Assembly: GCA_019448385.1 (NCBI GenBank) | Contig: JAGTXO010000005.1 | Coordinates: 744,001-808,000 of the forward strand | Length of the DNA: 64,000 bases | Source of the DNA: Diacronema lutheri | Taxonomy: Eukaryota; Haptophyta; Pavlovophyceae; Pavlovales; Pavlovaceae | Reading direction: 5' to 3' | Shown: positions 38,392 to 51,099 of the stretch, in pieces | Position numbering within the stretch: the stretch's first letter is position 1 | Layout: each line of letters starts with the position of its first letter | Notes under the pieces: model-generated | What the model saw: the letters and a program-made list of their open reading frames with translations, nothing else | What the model was told of the DNA's origin: nothing | The model's database searches: none | Made by a program: the position numbers and the translations under genes

Positions 38392-39815
38392 ATGGCGCGT
38401 GCACGGCGCGGCGCCTTGAGCAAGTTTTACGTCGTCGGTCGGCAGCCTGTGGAAGACGCGTTTGACGGCCCGATGTGGCCGGTGAGAGTGCCCGGCGTGC
38501 CGCGTGGTGAGCGCCTGCACGGCTTGCCGGGCTCGGCGCGCGCCCAGCCAGCCTCCCTCCATCCCGCCGCAAACCGTGCGTGCGCACCCCGCACACCCGG
38601 CGCTGCGCGGCGCGGCGCAGGCGCGAAAAACGAGGGCAGCGCGTGCTACACGACCGTCCTTATGCAATCGCTCTTCGCCCTGAACATGCTCCGTGCGATG
38701 CTTCGCTCCGCTTCGCGCCGTGCCAACAGCGTCGAGAGGGCGCGTTTTCGGGACTTTGGCACGCTGATCGAGGACACCAGGGCGCCGACACGGCTGTGTC
38801 TTGTGTCCGTCATCGACGTCATCTCGGGCCGTGGCGCGCGAAGGACGCCGCAGGATGCCGCTGAGTTCTTCCGGTTGCTGCTCGGCCGAGTGCCCGGGCT
38901 CGCTGCGGCCTTTGAAGCCGACACACGCGTCGGGCCAGTGCTCGAGCAGATCGCCGTGCCTTCAGAGGCCGGCGAGGGCATCGCCGTACTCGTCAGCGTC
39001 GGCGGCGATGCGGCGCGCGCGCTTGCACACGCTCTGGGGGGCGCCGCTGGGCCGCCGCGGGATCGCCACACGAACGCGGGCCACTCGGGCGTGCTCACGC
39101 CAGCCAGCATTGCTGTCGAGGCGCCGCGCACGACGCGCGGCAATGGCTCGCAGTGCAAGAACAACCGCGCGCTCGTGTGCGCGCCGCGGCTGCTGCTCGG
39201 CGGGCGCGACCACCTCCCCGTCGCCGGCGTGGTGCACGTGGGCGAGGGGCCGATGAGCGGGCACCTTGTCGCCATCGTGCTCCGCAACGAGGCTTGGTTT
39301 CCGTGCGACGACTACAACGTGCGGCGGCGCGCACGGTCGCTCGGTGCCGCGACCGGCGGTCGAGCGCAGCCGCGACCGCCCCGTCCTCCCGCGCGGCACG
39401 CGCGCGTGGCCTGAAAGCTCGCGCGCGCGCCTGCCGCACGCACGCGCGTTGCCCGCGCAGATCTACAACGTGCCTGAGTCCGACGCGCTGGCGTGGGCAA
39501 GTGGTGCGAGCATGCTCGTTCACAGCCGGCTCGACGTGGAGCCGTTGGACCCGGCGCTGGGCTCAGCGTCACCGCCGTCGGCCGCATCGCCTGCGTGGCC
39601 GAGCTCGGAGCCCGACGCGCCGACCTTGCCGGCAGCCTGGCCGCGGGTGCGGCAGATGGCAGCGGTGCCAACAGATGCGACGATCGGCATCGCGGAGACG
39701 GCTGCAGACATCTCTACGGCGGCGATCGGCCCAGCTGCGTGCGAGGCCCGCCAAGTTGTCTCCGTGACGCGCGCATTGCCAACAGCGGTGAGTGCGTCCT
39801 CGTCTCCGGCGGCCG

Positions 39816-39848
<33 letters not shown>

Positions 39849-40065
39849 ACACACACACACAACTCTCCCTACCTTCTTCCTCCTTTCGCACCTCGCACGC
39901 GCACGCCGTCCGCTGTCCGCTGTCCGCGGCCCAAATTGCCTTGCGGAAGCCGAGCAGGCAGAGCCCTGCTTGGATGGCTCCAGCGCGCATCTTGTGGATG
40001 GCGACGCTGTGGGCGAGCACGGACGCTCAAATGTGACCAGTGGCGCGCACGTGCACGTGCGCTAA
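38392..40065 (+). CDS. USP-type ubiquitin-specific protease, four exons
   Basis: Exons 38392-38506, 38621-39318, 39461-39787 and 39958-40065 join in phase via GT-AG introns, giving 415 residues. The Cys box arises at the first junction (VPRG joins AKNEGSACYTTVLMQSLFAL, nucleophile about C47). PQDAAEFFRLLLGRVPG is the usual QDAHEF-like helix. The His box is VVHVGEGPMSGHLVAIVLRN (about H253) with WFPCDDYN supplying the acid, and SGASMLVHSRL replaces the usual AYMLFY end. The protein is compact, with little fingers region, and ends in a short tail encoded after a poly-C/CA-rich intron. USPs remove ubiquitin from proteins. Its place between a broken helicase and the giant Fanzor gene raises the question of whether it belongs to a mobile element. 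Confidence 0.85.
39821..39860. repeat. Poly-C followed by CA repeat in USP intron 3
   Basis: About 28 C followed by six CA units, a strong pyrimidine-rich block within the last USP intron, again in line with homopolymers being confined to non-coding DNA. Confidence 0.85.
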
Positions 40066-40822
40066 CTGGACGTCGAGCGTGTGCGCCTTGTCCGCACGTG
40101 TGCACTCACGTGCGACTGCGGCGATCTGCCCGGCGTAGTAGTCCGCGCGCGCGGGAGCCGCGTCGGCAGTAGGAGCAGGATAACGTACTTGCGCCTGACG
40201 AGGACGGCGAGAAGTGCGGCTTTTCGCTCGGGGTCTACCATGCCGCCGAGGTTGGCGCTGGCGCGCGTGAGGCAGTCGGAGCGCGCTGGGCCCGGGTTGA
40301 AGGCCTCACCCCCGGGGACGGGAGGATTCAAGGCGCCGAGCCGCTGCGGGTGCGGCGGGAGGCCCCGGGCGGGTGTGCTAATGCGGCTCGATGGCCGCCT
40401 GCCGGGGGGGGGGGGGGGGGCGTTGGGCCGCCCGCGGAAACGGAGGTGAGCGTGTGGGAGCGGCGCGCGTCGGCGCGCGCGGCTGGCGTGCAGCACGGAT
40501 AAGTCTTGTGTGGACTTCGCGGGGCGGATCCCGGTGCAGGGATTGCCGACGTAGGCCGCGAGCGCGAGCAGGGCGGGGATGAAGACGGATGATGGGGTTG
40601 GGGCCAAGGCCGCCGCACCCGCAGCTATCACGGTGGCAGCGACCGCCACGGTCAGTGCGAGGCTCGCGTGGCCGCTGCGCGGGCAGCTCGCCCGCCAGGT
40701 CCAGGAGGGCCGGCCTGCGGCCTCAGTGCCCAGCGTTGGGCATGTCAGCGTCTGCGTCTGCGGGCCCGCCACTGCGATGGCGCATTGAGCCTGGCGCACC
40801 AAAACGCAATCGGTCCGCCGAT

Positions 40823-40860
<38 letters not shown>

Positions 40861-42700
40861 CGAGGCGTGCGCGGGGGCTTGGGGTGGGCTCCGGGTGCCG
40901 GCGCTGTGCCAGCGGCGGGCTTGGTTGACGCCGTCTCGCCGGGGCCCTTGCGCCTTGCGGCGCGAGCGTCGCGGAGGGGCGTCGGCTGCGCTGGCTCCGC
41001 GTCGGCGGTGGCGTGGGGCAGGCTCTTGTGGAGGGCGGAGCGCTCGCGCACGAGTCGGTTGCCAAGGCGGGCTGTCTGCGTGCCGTTGGGCTGCGCTTGG
41101 GCAGGTAGGACCTGCGGCCTCGGGGGCGGGCGGGTTTTCGTGTTGGGCCAGGCGGCAACGCGCACCGGCCGTGTTCGCGGCCGGCAGGCGGACGTCCGCA
41201 GCGGGGCGGAGAATGCGGGTGAAGCGCTTGCACGGGCGCGGTTCGCACCTGGCGGCCAGGCGATCACGAACCGTTGGGTCGCCCGGCTGTTTGGTGGAGC
41301 CGAGGGCAGCAAGGATAGCGAGCTTGGCCGCCTCATCGGTGACGAGCGGCACTGTTGCCCAGCTCTGTACCTCGAAGCCCTGGATGTGCAGGCGTCGGGG
41401 AAGTTCCCGGCAGCGTCGCCTGCGTCCGTCGAGAGGCGGACCGAAGTCGCGCCCGTGCCCCCGTTGGCGACACCGAGCTCTCGCTCGTTCACACCGGCCC
41501 GCCGACGCGGGCGCGTGGTGCGCGCGCGTTGGGTGCGTGTCTGCCTCGAGCAGCGTGCCCAGTCGCAGTGTGGGCGCGTGTCCGTCTGCCTCAAAACGCC
41601 ACGTGGAGGGGAAGGCGCGGGGCGGGCTCGCCGAGGAGGTGCCGCCGCTCGCTGCCACCCGGCGCGGGCTCGGGGCAGCCGTCTTCGGGTGCCGCGCTCT
41701 TCGCGCCATGCACGAACGTTCCGCCGCGCTCGCAGCGCGCGAGCGCACACACAGAGCGCGCGGCGACCCCGGCGGGGGCAGTGCGTCCCGGTGGCACTCG
41801 CGGGCGCGCGCCTGGCCTGGGCGCAGCTGGGCGCGTTGCCGCCCGCGCAGCGAGCCGCCCGCGCGCCTCGCCGCGCGCGCGCTTCGTCGCACGCGTGCGC
41901 CCTGCATGCACGCGCACAGCGCGCGGCGGCTCGGCGCAGTGCAAGGCAGAGCGTGCTGCAACGGTTGCGAGGGCGCGCACGCGCGGCGCGGCGCGCCCCT
42001 GTGTGGTCGCCTGCGCGCGGCGCGTGGTCCGGACGCAGCTCGGTGGCGTGATGCCGTTCGTGCAACACAGTGCGCGTGAGAGCCGCACGTGCACACCTGC
42101 AGTGCAACGCGGCATTGCGCGCGTTGCGTGGGCGGAGCGCGGCTGGATGTGCTTGAGGTCGCGCAGCATGCCGCGCGCCGCGCGCTGTGCGGCGCAGCGA
42201 GTCGGCCATGCCCCTGGTCCTCGTCTCCGGGGGGGGGGGGGGGGGGGGTGGTGGTGGCAACCAGGATCCGCCAGCGCGTGGTGGGCGCCGTCCAACTCCC
42301 AGCCAGGATGCGCCCCGTTCTTCCCCGACACTCTCCGTCCAAACCCGCCGCCCAGCCTGCCGCCGCACCCGCCGCCAACGCCGCCGCGCACCCATCCGCC
42401 GAGCTCACCTCGCGCGCGCTCGCGCTCACGCTGCGCGACGAGGCTGCGCAGGCCGGCGCGCGGCCGTGCAGAGCAGCGCAGGCCGGCGCGCGGCCGCGCG
42501 CGCGCGCTCACGTTGCGGCCGCGCAGCGAGCTTTCGCCGCGTCGCAGCCCCTCCGAGCAGCCACGATGCACGCCCCCGGAGGACGTTGGCCGCGCTCGGA
42601 GGCCGCGCTCGGGCGCGCAAAGAGAGGCGGCGCGGGCAAACGAGTAGGCTCGGCGCGCTGGCGGGTCCTGGTTGTGGGAGAGCGGGGCATTCTCCAGGGC
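40066..42700 (-). mobile_element. GC-rich stretch with possible LINE remnant
   Basis: On the minus strand a frame near 40.06-40.35 kb reads GGEAFNPGPARS, then ASANLGGMVDPERKAALLAV and LVRRKYVILLLL. This recalls the start of many non-LTR retrotransposon ORFs, where a 2A-like NPGP (40285-40296) precedes an endonuclease beginning with an asparagine strand, an R-rich helix and a hydrophobic strand. The match stops there: the expected QET and later motifs are missing. Further upstream (41.2-41.5 kb) the minus strand has another coding-like piece, FEVQSWATVPLVTDEAAKLA. A G run of 37 at 40824-40860 and another near 42230 interrupt the region. No reverse transcriptase was found, so the call is tentative. 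Confidence 0.25.
40824..40860. repeat. Poly-G tract, about 37 G
   Basis: Longest G run in the right half of the window, in the probably non-coding stretch between the USP and Fanzor genes. Confidence 0.85.
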
Positions 42701-42767
42701 ATCATGTAAATTCTCCCAAGTATCATCCGGGCCGCCATCCGGACACTGACGTGCCCACAGTCTGCAG

Positions 42768-45700
42768 ATGGAGGACTCCGTGAAGGACGCTTTGCCCGGC
42801 GGGCGGGGCGGCTCGGACAGTTTCTCGCTGGCCCTCAGCACCATTCTGTCGCCGGGAGATACCCACCCCCACGTGGTCCCATCCACTTGCCTCATCGCCC
42901 TGCTGCGTTACGCGGATTTCGGCACGAGCAGGGTTAGGGTGGGCGACACGGGGTGCTCGCAGCATGCGCTCAAGGTGGCGCTGCGCAACCTGCGCAAAGC
43001 ATGCGCGGATGCGGACCGGTTTGGGCAGGTGCTCGTGGTCGTGCTACCGCTCTGCCTCCGCGCGTCCAGCGGCCTCGTGCACTGGACGGCGGCGTACCTG
43101 CTCCTCGCGCCGCCCGCGCAGCGCGGCGCGCCGCCCGGCGCCGCGCTCGCCCTGCTCGCCGATTCGCGCACCTTGGGCAACGGCGAATCGGCGTACGCCA
43201 CGGCGGCCGGCGTGCTCATCAAGAAGCTTGCGCAGCGCATCGGCAGAACAGCGCCGCCCATCGATGCCTTCAAGGCGCCCCCGCAGAGTGGGGCCGCGTG
43301 TTGCTTCGCCGCGGCAACAGTCGCGGCCGAGGTCGTGGCGAGCGCATCGACGCTCTACGGCCGCCGCGCGAGTGTCCTTGTCGACATCAAGAAGGCTTTG
43401 GACGCGCGCCTCGCGCGCCTCACGACGGCCGCGTACGAGGAGACCCGCGCGCGCACGCTCCGCGCCGCCATCGGCGCTCTGCTCGGCGACCGCGCCAGGC
43501 GCTTCGGCCCGTTCACCCGCGAGGCCGCGCGGCTCGCCGAGGCCGCGCGGCTCGCCGAGGCGTGCGATGCCAGTGTCGGCGGATCCGCGCCCGACGGGCT
43601 GCTGCAGGCCGTCGAGGCGGCGCTGCGCGCGCCCGACGACCGCATCGCACGCACGGCCGCGCTCGACGCGCTCACGGGCGCTGCAGGCCGCGCGCTGTCG
43701 ACGGCGGCCAGGCCGCGCGGCGCGGCGGCGCCAAGGCCGCCGTCGCGAGCGCCACCGCCGCGTGCGCCGCAGCGGCGCGCCGCCTCGGCGTGGGGGCCCC
43801 GACCATTCAGCAGCCTCGGCGGGGGCGAGGGCGACGGGGACGATGGCGACGCCACCACCGCTGACGACGGGGAGGGCGCGGAGGACGGGGACGACGACCC
43901 CGCGGGCGCGGCGGCTGCGGCGGTGGCGACGGGCACGGCGGCGACGAGCGCGGTGGCGGCGGGCGCGGCGCCAACCTCGCCGGCGGCGGCGGACGGCGGT
44001 GGCTCGGCGCCGCTCGAACGCCGCTGCGTCTACACTGCGCCTGATGAGGGCGACGCGGACGCGCGCGTGTACGACGCCAAGGACCCCGAGCAGCTAAAAG
44101 CGGGCAGGGCGCGGCTACGGGCGAACAGCGGGCGCGCGCCCGCCGTGGTCGACACGCTTTTCGCGCACGCGACGGGCACGATCGTCACGCGGCAGCGCAC
44201 GGAGGGCGTGACCGGCGCGGGCATGCACCACCTCGCCGCCCCGACGCAGGGCGCGGGGTACGGTACCGTCGTGCGGGCCGAGCTGGGCGAGCCCGGCTTC
44301 GCGGGGACGACATGGCACATGACGTCGGGCGTGGAGAACCAGCCGCGCGCGGTACGAGCGGCCGCGCGCGCGTACGCGCACGACGGCTGGGGCGGCGTGT
44401 ACAATGCGCACGAGGACTTTGCCGCCTTCGAGGGCTTGCCGCGGCTCGCCGCGCCCGAATCGCTCGCGGCCATCGCCGGCGGGTCGGCGGACGCGGTGTT
44501 CTGCTGGCGGTCCGGCCGGTCCGTCATCGGCGAGGTGACGACGGTTCACTTCAATGGCGACCGCGCCGCCGCCATCGACCACGCGCGGGCGCTGCGCGTC
44601 AGGCCCGATTGGCGCTCGCAGCCCAGGATCTACGAGGCGGCGTGCGGCGCGGAGGGCACGGTGCTGCTCGTGTGGGTCGTGCCCGACCGTCACAAGAACC
44701 CGCGGCTGGACTGGGCGCCGATTCTCGTCGTGATCCACCTGCCCGCCGACCCCGACTGGCTCGCGCGCGCCACGCCGGCGATCGCGAAGGCGCGGCGCGA
44801 GGTCGAGGACGGACGCGCGCGCGCGGAGGCGCGCGGCGTGCCGCAGCACCTCGCCTACACGCTGAGCCCACGCTTCCGAGGCACCGCGCCGCGCGGAGCC
44901 GCGCGCGTGCCGCCGCGCCTCGGCGCGAGCGACGCGCGCGAGGCGCGCGCGCTCGCGGCGCTCGAGCCGGCGCTCATGTTCGCGCCGGCCTGGCGGCGCG
45001 CGGTGCGCGCGGCGAGCCGCGCCCCCGGCAGTGGCGCCGCGGCCGTCGAGCGCGCGCTCGCGCGCCTGCACAACGCGCTCGAGCCCGATGACGAGAGCGC
45101 GCCCGAGTCGACGCGCGTCGCGCCGCTCGCCGCCGCGCTCGAGCAGTCGGCGGGCTGGCCGGCGGGCACGGCGCGCATGGCGGCAAGCGTGACCAAGGGC
45201 CCCGGCGTCGGAGATGGCGCAGGTGGCGACGAAGTGACCAAAGTGGAGGAAACGGCGAAGACGAGCGGCGACGGCTGCACCGGCACGCCTCCTCTGCGCC
45301 CGGCCGCGCGCGCGGCCGGCGCGGCGGACGACGGAGGGGCGGCGGTCGTGGCGGGCGTCGAGGGCGAGCGCGACGCACTCGCCAAGACGGGTGCCGGCGG
45401 CTGCGACGACGACGCTCGCGAGCCGCTGTCGGCCGGCAAGCCCGGCGCACTCGCCGCCGCGGCGACCGTCGGGGGTCTCGGCGAGCTCGTCGGCAGCCTA
45501 TGCGCGTGGCTGGCGCGCGGCGCGGCTGGCGGCGCCATCGCGGCCATCTCCCCCGGGACGGCCGCGCGCGGAGCAAACGGCACGCCGCAGCGCGCCGAGC
45601 CGCCGGCCGCCGGCGATCCCGTCGCTCCGCACGCGCGCGTCGCCGCTGCGGCGCCCTTGGCGGGCAGCGCGGCGGCGCCGTCGTCGGCCGCGCGCGACGC

Positions 45701-48700
45701 GCAGCGCGGCGTCGCGGGAGTCGACGCGGCCGCGCACGCGCACGCGCGCGACGGCAGGCGGGCGGCACGGCGGATGCGCGAGCACGAGGGGGCGGTGCAC
45801 AGGGCCTTCCGCATGTCCCTCTGGCGCGACGCGACGTTTGTCGAGTTCGTTGAGAAGCTGCGCCCCGACGGCGGCGCGCAGCTGCTCGCGCGCGAGCCCA
45901 CGCGGCGCGCGGCGGCGGTGCTGTGCGAGCTCGCGCGCGGCCGCGACGGCGCGAGCGGCGCGGCCGGGCTGCTGCACGAGATGAGAGCCGCCGATGCGCG
46001 CGCGCGCGAGGCCGCCAAAGCGGCGGAGGCAGCGCGGCCTGCGCACGGGACGCTGCGCATCGTGGCAACCGTGGCGCTGGGCGGTGCGGTCTTCGCCGGC
46101 ATGTCAGCGCTGGTCGTTGCTTGCGCGGCGCGCACGGCGACCGGTGCGCTTTTTGGGGCCCGCCGCCCGCGGGCGGCCGCGCGCGGAGCCGACGACGCGC
46201 TCGGCACGCTGCAGCGCGCCGAGCCGCCGCCCGCCGACAAGGGCAAGCGCAGGCGCGCCAGAGCCAACGACGACCCCGTCGACGCGGCGCGCAAGGCCGT
46301 GGGCAAGGCGGAGGGCAACTGCCGCAAGGCAGCCCGCCGGCTGCACCTCGCTGCACTGGGCGAGGAGGAGGCGCAGCAGCGCGTGCTCGACGCCGAGGCG
46401 GCGGAGCAGCTGGCGCGCTCGCGCGAGCCGGCCGGCGGCTGGGTAGGCAGCGCGCGCGCGCGCGCGCGCGCGCGCCCCGCCGCGCGCGCGCCCGTCGATT
46501 GGCGTGCGCGCAGCGCAGAACGGCGCGCCAGCTCCGTCACCCGCGCGCCGCCGCGCCCGTGCCCCTCGCGCGCAGGGGCGCCCTGCGGACCTGCGGCTGC
46601 AACAGGCGCACTTTGGCATGCGCGAAGATGCCGACGCGGAAGTGCGCCGCGCGCACGAGGCGCTGCGCCGGGCGAGACAGGGTGTGGCGTGCGCCAAGGC
46701 CAGCGTGCGGCAGATGGAGGCGGCGTTGCTCAACGCGACGCGCTGCGCCACCGCGGTGCTCGCGCCGCGTGGCGTGCCGGAGGGTGACGAGCAGGCCGCG
46801 GCGAGAGAGCAGGCGGCGCTGGACCGGGAGGCGCCGCCGGCCGCGCAACGCGCGGCGCCGACGGCGCGCTCGCCCTCGGAGCCGCCGTCCGAGTGGGGCC
46901 CGCCAGCGGTCGGCCGGCGCCCGACGCCGCGTGCACTGTCGCACGCCGCGGGTCGCGGGGACGACAACCCGTTTGCGCCGCTCGCAACCGTCAGCGGCGA
47001 TTGGTCGCCCACGCCGAGCTCGCGCTCGCCGTCCTCGCCGCCGCGGCAGCCGCCGTCCGACCGCCGCAGCGCGCAGCGTCGCAGCGCGCGCGCGCGGCCG
47101 CCGAGGCCGACCGTTTCGCCCGAGGACGCGCTCGCAGCCGAGCGCCAGGCGCGCGCGCTGTCGGAGCAGGCGGAGCAGAGGCGCGCCAAAAAGGCCGCCG
47201 CCAAGGCCGCGCGCCGCGCCGCGCGCGCCGCCGACAAGCGGACGGCGCGCGTCGTCCACGCGTGCGTAAGCGCCGCCTTGCGGCGCGTCTGCACGAGCGT
47301 CGCCACGGGCACGCCGCTCGCCGTGCTCCGCGAGCGCGCCGAGGGGCCGCGCGCGCCGAAGCCCGCGCCCGCGCCGCCACGCCGCGCAGCGGACGGCGGC
47401 CGCGCGCTCCGCCACGCGCGCCGTGCGGCCGCCGCGGCGGCGGAGCGCGAGGCGGCGGTGGCGGCCGACGCCGACGAGCGGTTCGAGCGGCAGCCCTCCG
47501 CCGCCCGGTTCGACGGCGGCGATGGCGGCGGAGGCGGCCACGTCGAGGCGAGCGCGCGACCGCGCGCCGGCGAGGCCGGCGAGGCTGGCGCGCACGGCGC
47601 GCCTGGCGCAGCGGGGACCCCGGCGGCGTCGCTCGCGTCGCGCAGCCCGTGTGATGCGCGCCGCACGGCACGCCTCCCGCACGCACGCGCCGCAGCCACC
47701 TGCGCACGCAACGGCGGCTGGGGTGGCAACGTCGGCGGCGACGTGTGCGGCGGTTGTTTCGGCGGCGGCGGCGTCCGTCGCGACGCCTGCGGCGGCGGCG
47801 ACGCCACCTGCGGCTGCGGCGATGGCGGCGTCGGTGCTGGCGCTGGCGAGGCCCCTGCACACGGTGCGCCGGCGCGCGCGACGGCGTCGCGCTTGCTGCG
47901 CTTGCTCGGCGCGCCACGCGCCGTGCTCGGTGCGATGGCGCACGCCGCGGCCGTGTTGGCGCGCGGCGTGGCCGCAGCCGTCGCTGGCGTGCGCGCCGCC
48001 GCGCGCGCCGTGCGGCGCGCGCGCCGCCGAGCGCCTCGCGCGCGCCGCACGGCTGCGCGGCGGGCTCGCGGCCCGCCGATGCGCGACGTCGACGGCGCCC
48101 TGCGGCCCTCGCCGTCCTGGTTGCGCACACGCCTCGTCTGCGGCCGGCGCCTCGCGCCTCTGCGCCGCGCGGGCGCGCGCCCGCCGCCCGCACACGCCGC
48201 GCCGAGTTCCCGCGCGCGCGCTGCGCAACCCGACAGCGACGCGCCGGCGTGCGCGCCGCGGCGCTCGGCGCCTGTCGGTGCGCCGCCGCGCGCGCGTGGC
48301 CTGCGCGCGGCGCGCGCACGGCGCTTCCTCGACGTCGCCGGCCGCGCGGCGCGGAGCGCGCGCCTCGGCGCGCGCATCACGCGCCAGCGCACGCCGGGTT
48401 CGCCATCGGAGCCCTGCACGGCCGAGAGCGGCGACGGCGCGGGCGCCGGCGGCGTCGGCGCGGCGGCGCCTGGCGCGGCGACGATGCGCGCCACCGGCGC
48501 GCGCGCAGCGCGCGCTGCGGCGGCGGCGGTCGGTGGCGCCTCGCGTCTCGCGCGCCGCGCGATGGCAAGCGCCGCCGCCGCTGCCAACTCCATCGCCGGC
48601 GCTGCCGCCTCCACCGTCGCCGCCGCCGCCGTTGCCATCGGCGCGGCCGTCACGTCACCGGCGTTCGCCGCGGCGCGCGGCATGGCGGCCGCATGCGTCG

Positions 48701-51023
48701 CTGCCTGCGCCCGCCCCACCGCCGCGCAGGCGGCCGCGTCGCGCGCGCTCGGCGCGCTCTTCGTGCTCGTCGACGCGGCCGACGCGGCGGGCGACAGCGA
48801 CGCCGCGCTCGGCGCGCTCGCGGCCGCGGTCGACGCGACGGAGCTGCGCCCGCCGCCGGCCTTTTGGCGCGCGGGCCGCGCCGCGGCGTACGCACCGCGT
48901 CCGCCGCCCCTCGACTCGGCGCGGCCGCGCTACAACCGGCGCGCGCGCGCACCTAGCCCTCCCGTCGCGGCCGCGCGGCGCAATCTCGCGCGCGCGGTGC
49001 GCGAGCTCACGCGCGCCGCGCGCGCTGAGCGCGAGCGCGCGCCGGCGCCGCGCGGCGCGCGCGGCGGCGTGCTCCACGCGCTGCGCGCGTCGCTCCCCGT
49101 GCACGCGCGTGCCGCGCTCGGCACGGACGCGGAGCTGCGCGCGGACATCGCCGCGTTCGCGCGCGCGCGCCGCGAGCTGCACAGCCTCACCGACGCCGAG
49201 GTGGCGGCGCTCGCGCGCCCGGACGGGCCGCCGCTGCCCGTGCGGCTCGCGTGCACGGCGGTCGCGCGCGCGCGCGGCGTGACCGTGCTGCTCGACATCG
49301 TGCCGCGCGGCGGCGGCGCGCCCGAGCGGCTCGTGTGCCGCGCCCGTCGCCGCGGCGCCGCCACGCGCACGCCACGGCCGACAGCCGCCGTTATCGCGCG
49401 CGCGCCTTGCATAGCGGCGCGCGTTGGCCACACTGAGCCGGCGCGCGCGTGCGCGGGCGGATCGATCGGGGTCGCGCGCCTCCGTTCAGCGCGCCGCCGC
49501 TCTTGGCGTGGGGCGCGGCTCGACGTGCACACCCGCGAGCGGCTGGCCACACCGGTGCCAGGCCACGTCGTGGCCTGCGCCGCCGCCTCGGCCATCGGCG
49601 CGTGCGTCGCTCGCGCGCGGCTTGGGCTTGCACGGCTGGCGCGCGCGTGGCCCTGCGCCTCCGCTCCACTGGCCGCTGCTGCTGTCGCCTTCGCGCCTGC
49701 CGCCGACGGTGTTTTCTGCGCCCCGCTGGGCGCTCCTGCATCCGCCTTCGCGCCTGCCGCCGACGGTGTTTTCCCCGCCGCACTAGCCGCTGCTGCATCC
49801 GCCTTCGCGCCTGCCGCCGATTTTCCCGCCCCACTAGTTGCTCCTGCATTCGCCTCCGCGCCTGCCACCGACGGCGTTTTCCCCGCCCCACTAGCCGCTG
49901 CCGCTGCCGCGTCCGCGCCCGCCGCCGCGGGCGCGTCTTCCGCCCCACCAGCCATCGCCGCCGCGCCCGCCGCCAACGCGCGCACCGCCAACGTGCCCGT
50001 TGCCAACGAGGCTACCGCCACCGAACCAGCCGCCCTTGAGCTTCCCCTCCAACCCGCCAACTCGGCGCTGCTTGCGTGGGCGGGCGACGCGGCTGCGCGC
50101 CGGCTGGCCGCCGCCGCCGCGAGCGCCGGCCTCCCGCAGGCAGATGTGGAGCGCATCGCCAGCGGCGACATGCTCGCCTCAACCGTCGACGCGTGCTGCG
50201 AGGTCGTGCTGCGCGTGCACGGGCAGGCCGGCGGCGGGCATGTCTGCCACGTGCCGCTCGCCGCGCAACCCGCGGTGTTTCAGGACGACGCCGAGCGCGC
50301 CGCGCTGCTGCACCGCCTGCGCAGCGAGGCGACAACGCAGGCTGTCATCGGCGTGTGGAGCCCGTCGGACGAGCGCGGCGGCGCGGGCGGTGACGACGGC
50401 GCGCAGCTCGCCTCCGGCCATTTCACCGCGTTGCGCCTTGTGCGCGTCGCGCGCGCGGGCGAGCATCGCTACGACGCGGTGCTCGTCGACACGCTCGCGT
50501 CGCCCTGCAGGCAGGCGCTCATGCTCGCCAAGGCGATAACTGCCACGCTGCACGCGGCGGGTCTCGACATTTCGCGCGTGCGCCGCGCGCTGCTGCTCAA
50601 CGAGGCGGCGCAGCGTGGCGCGACGTGCGGCCTCGCGATAGTGGGCGCGCTCAACGACGCGCTCGCCGCGGCGGGCTGCTCGTCCGCGCCGCGCACGTTC
50701 AGCGTGGCGGACATGTACGCTGTCGGCGAGCGCCTCCGCGTCGCGCTGACCGGCGCGGCCAGCGATCGTGCGCCGGGCGGCGTCTGCGCGGTCACGAGCG
50801 CGGTGCGCGGCGGGGGCAGCCCCGATGGCGCCGAAACGCCGCCGCAGACGCGCGGCGCCAAGGCCGCCGCTGGCGTCACCGCCGCCGCCACCGCCGCCGC
50901 CACGCCGCCGCCGCCCGCGCTGGGCGCCGCCGCCGCCGCCACCGCCGCCGCCGCCGCTGCTGCCGCCGCCGTGGCCGCGCCGCCACCGCCGCCACCGCCG
51001 CCGCCGGCCGGCGACGCGGGCGA

Positions 51024-51099
<76 letters not shown>

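Noticed and set aside
46104-48719. Long minus-strand frame (about 870 codons)
   Set aside because: Low-complexity Ala/Arg/Pro composition, no motif, and opposite the continuous + strand giant gene; treated as a shadow.
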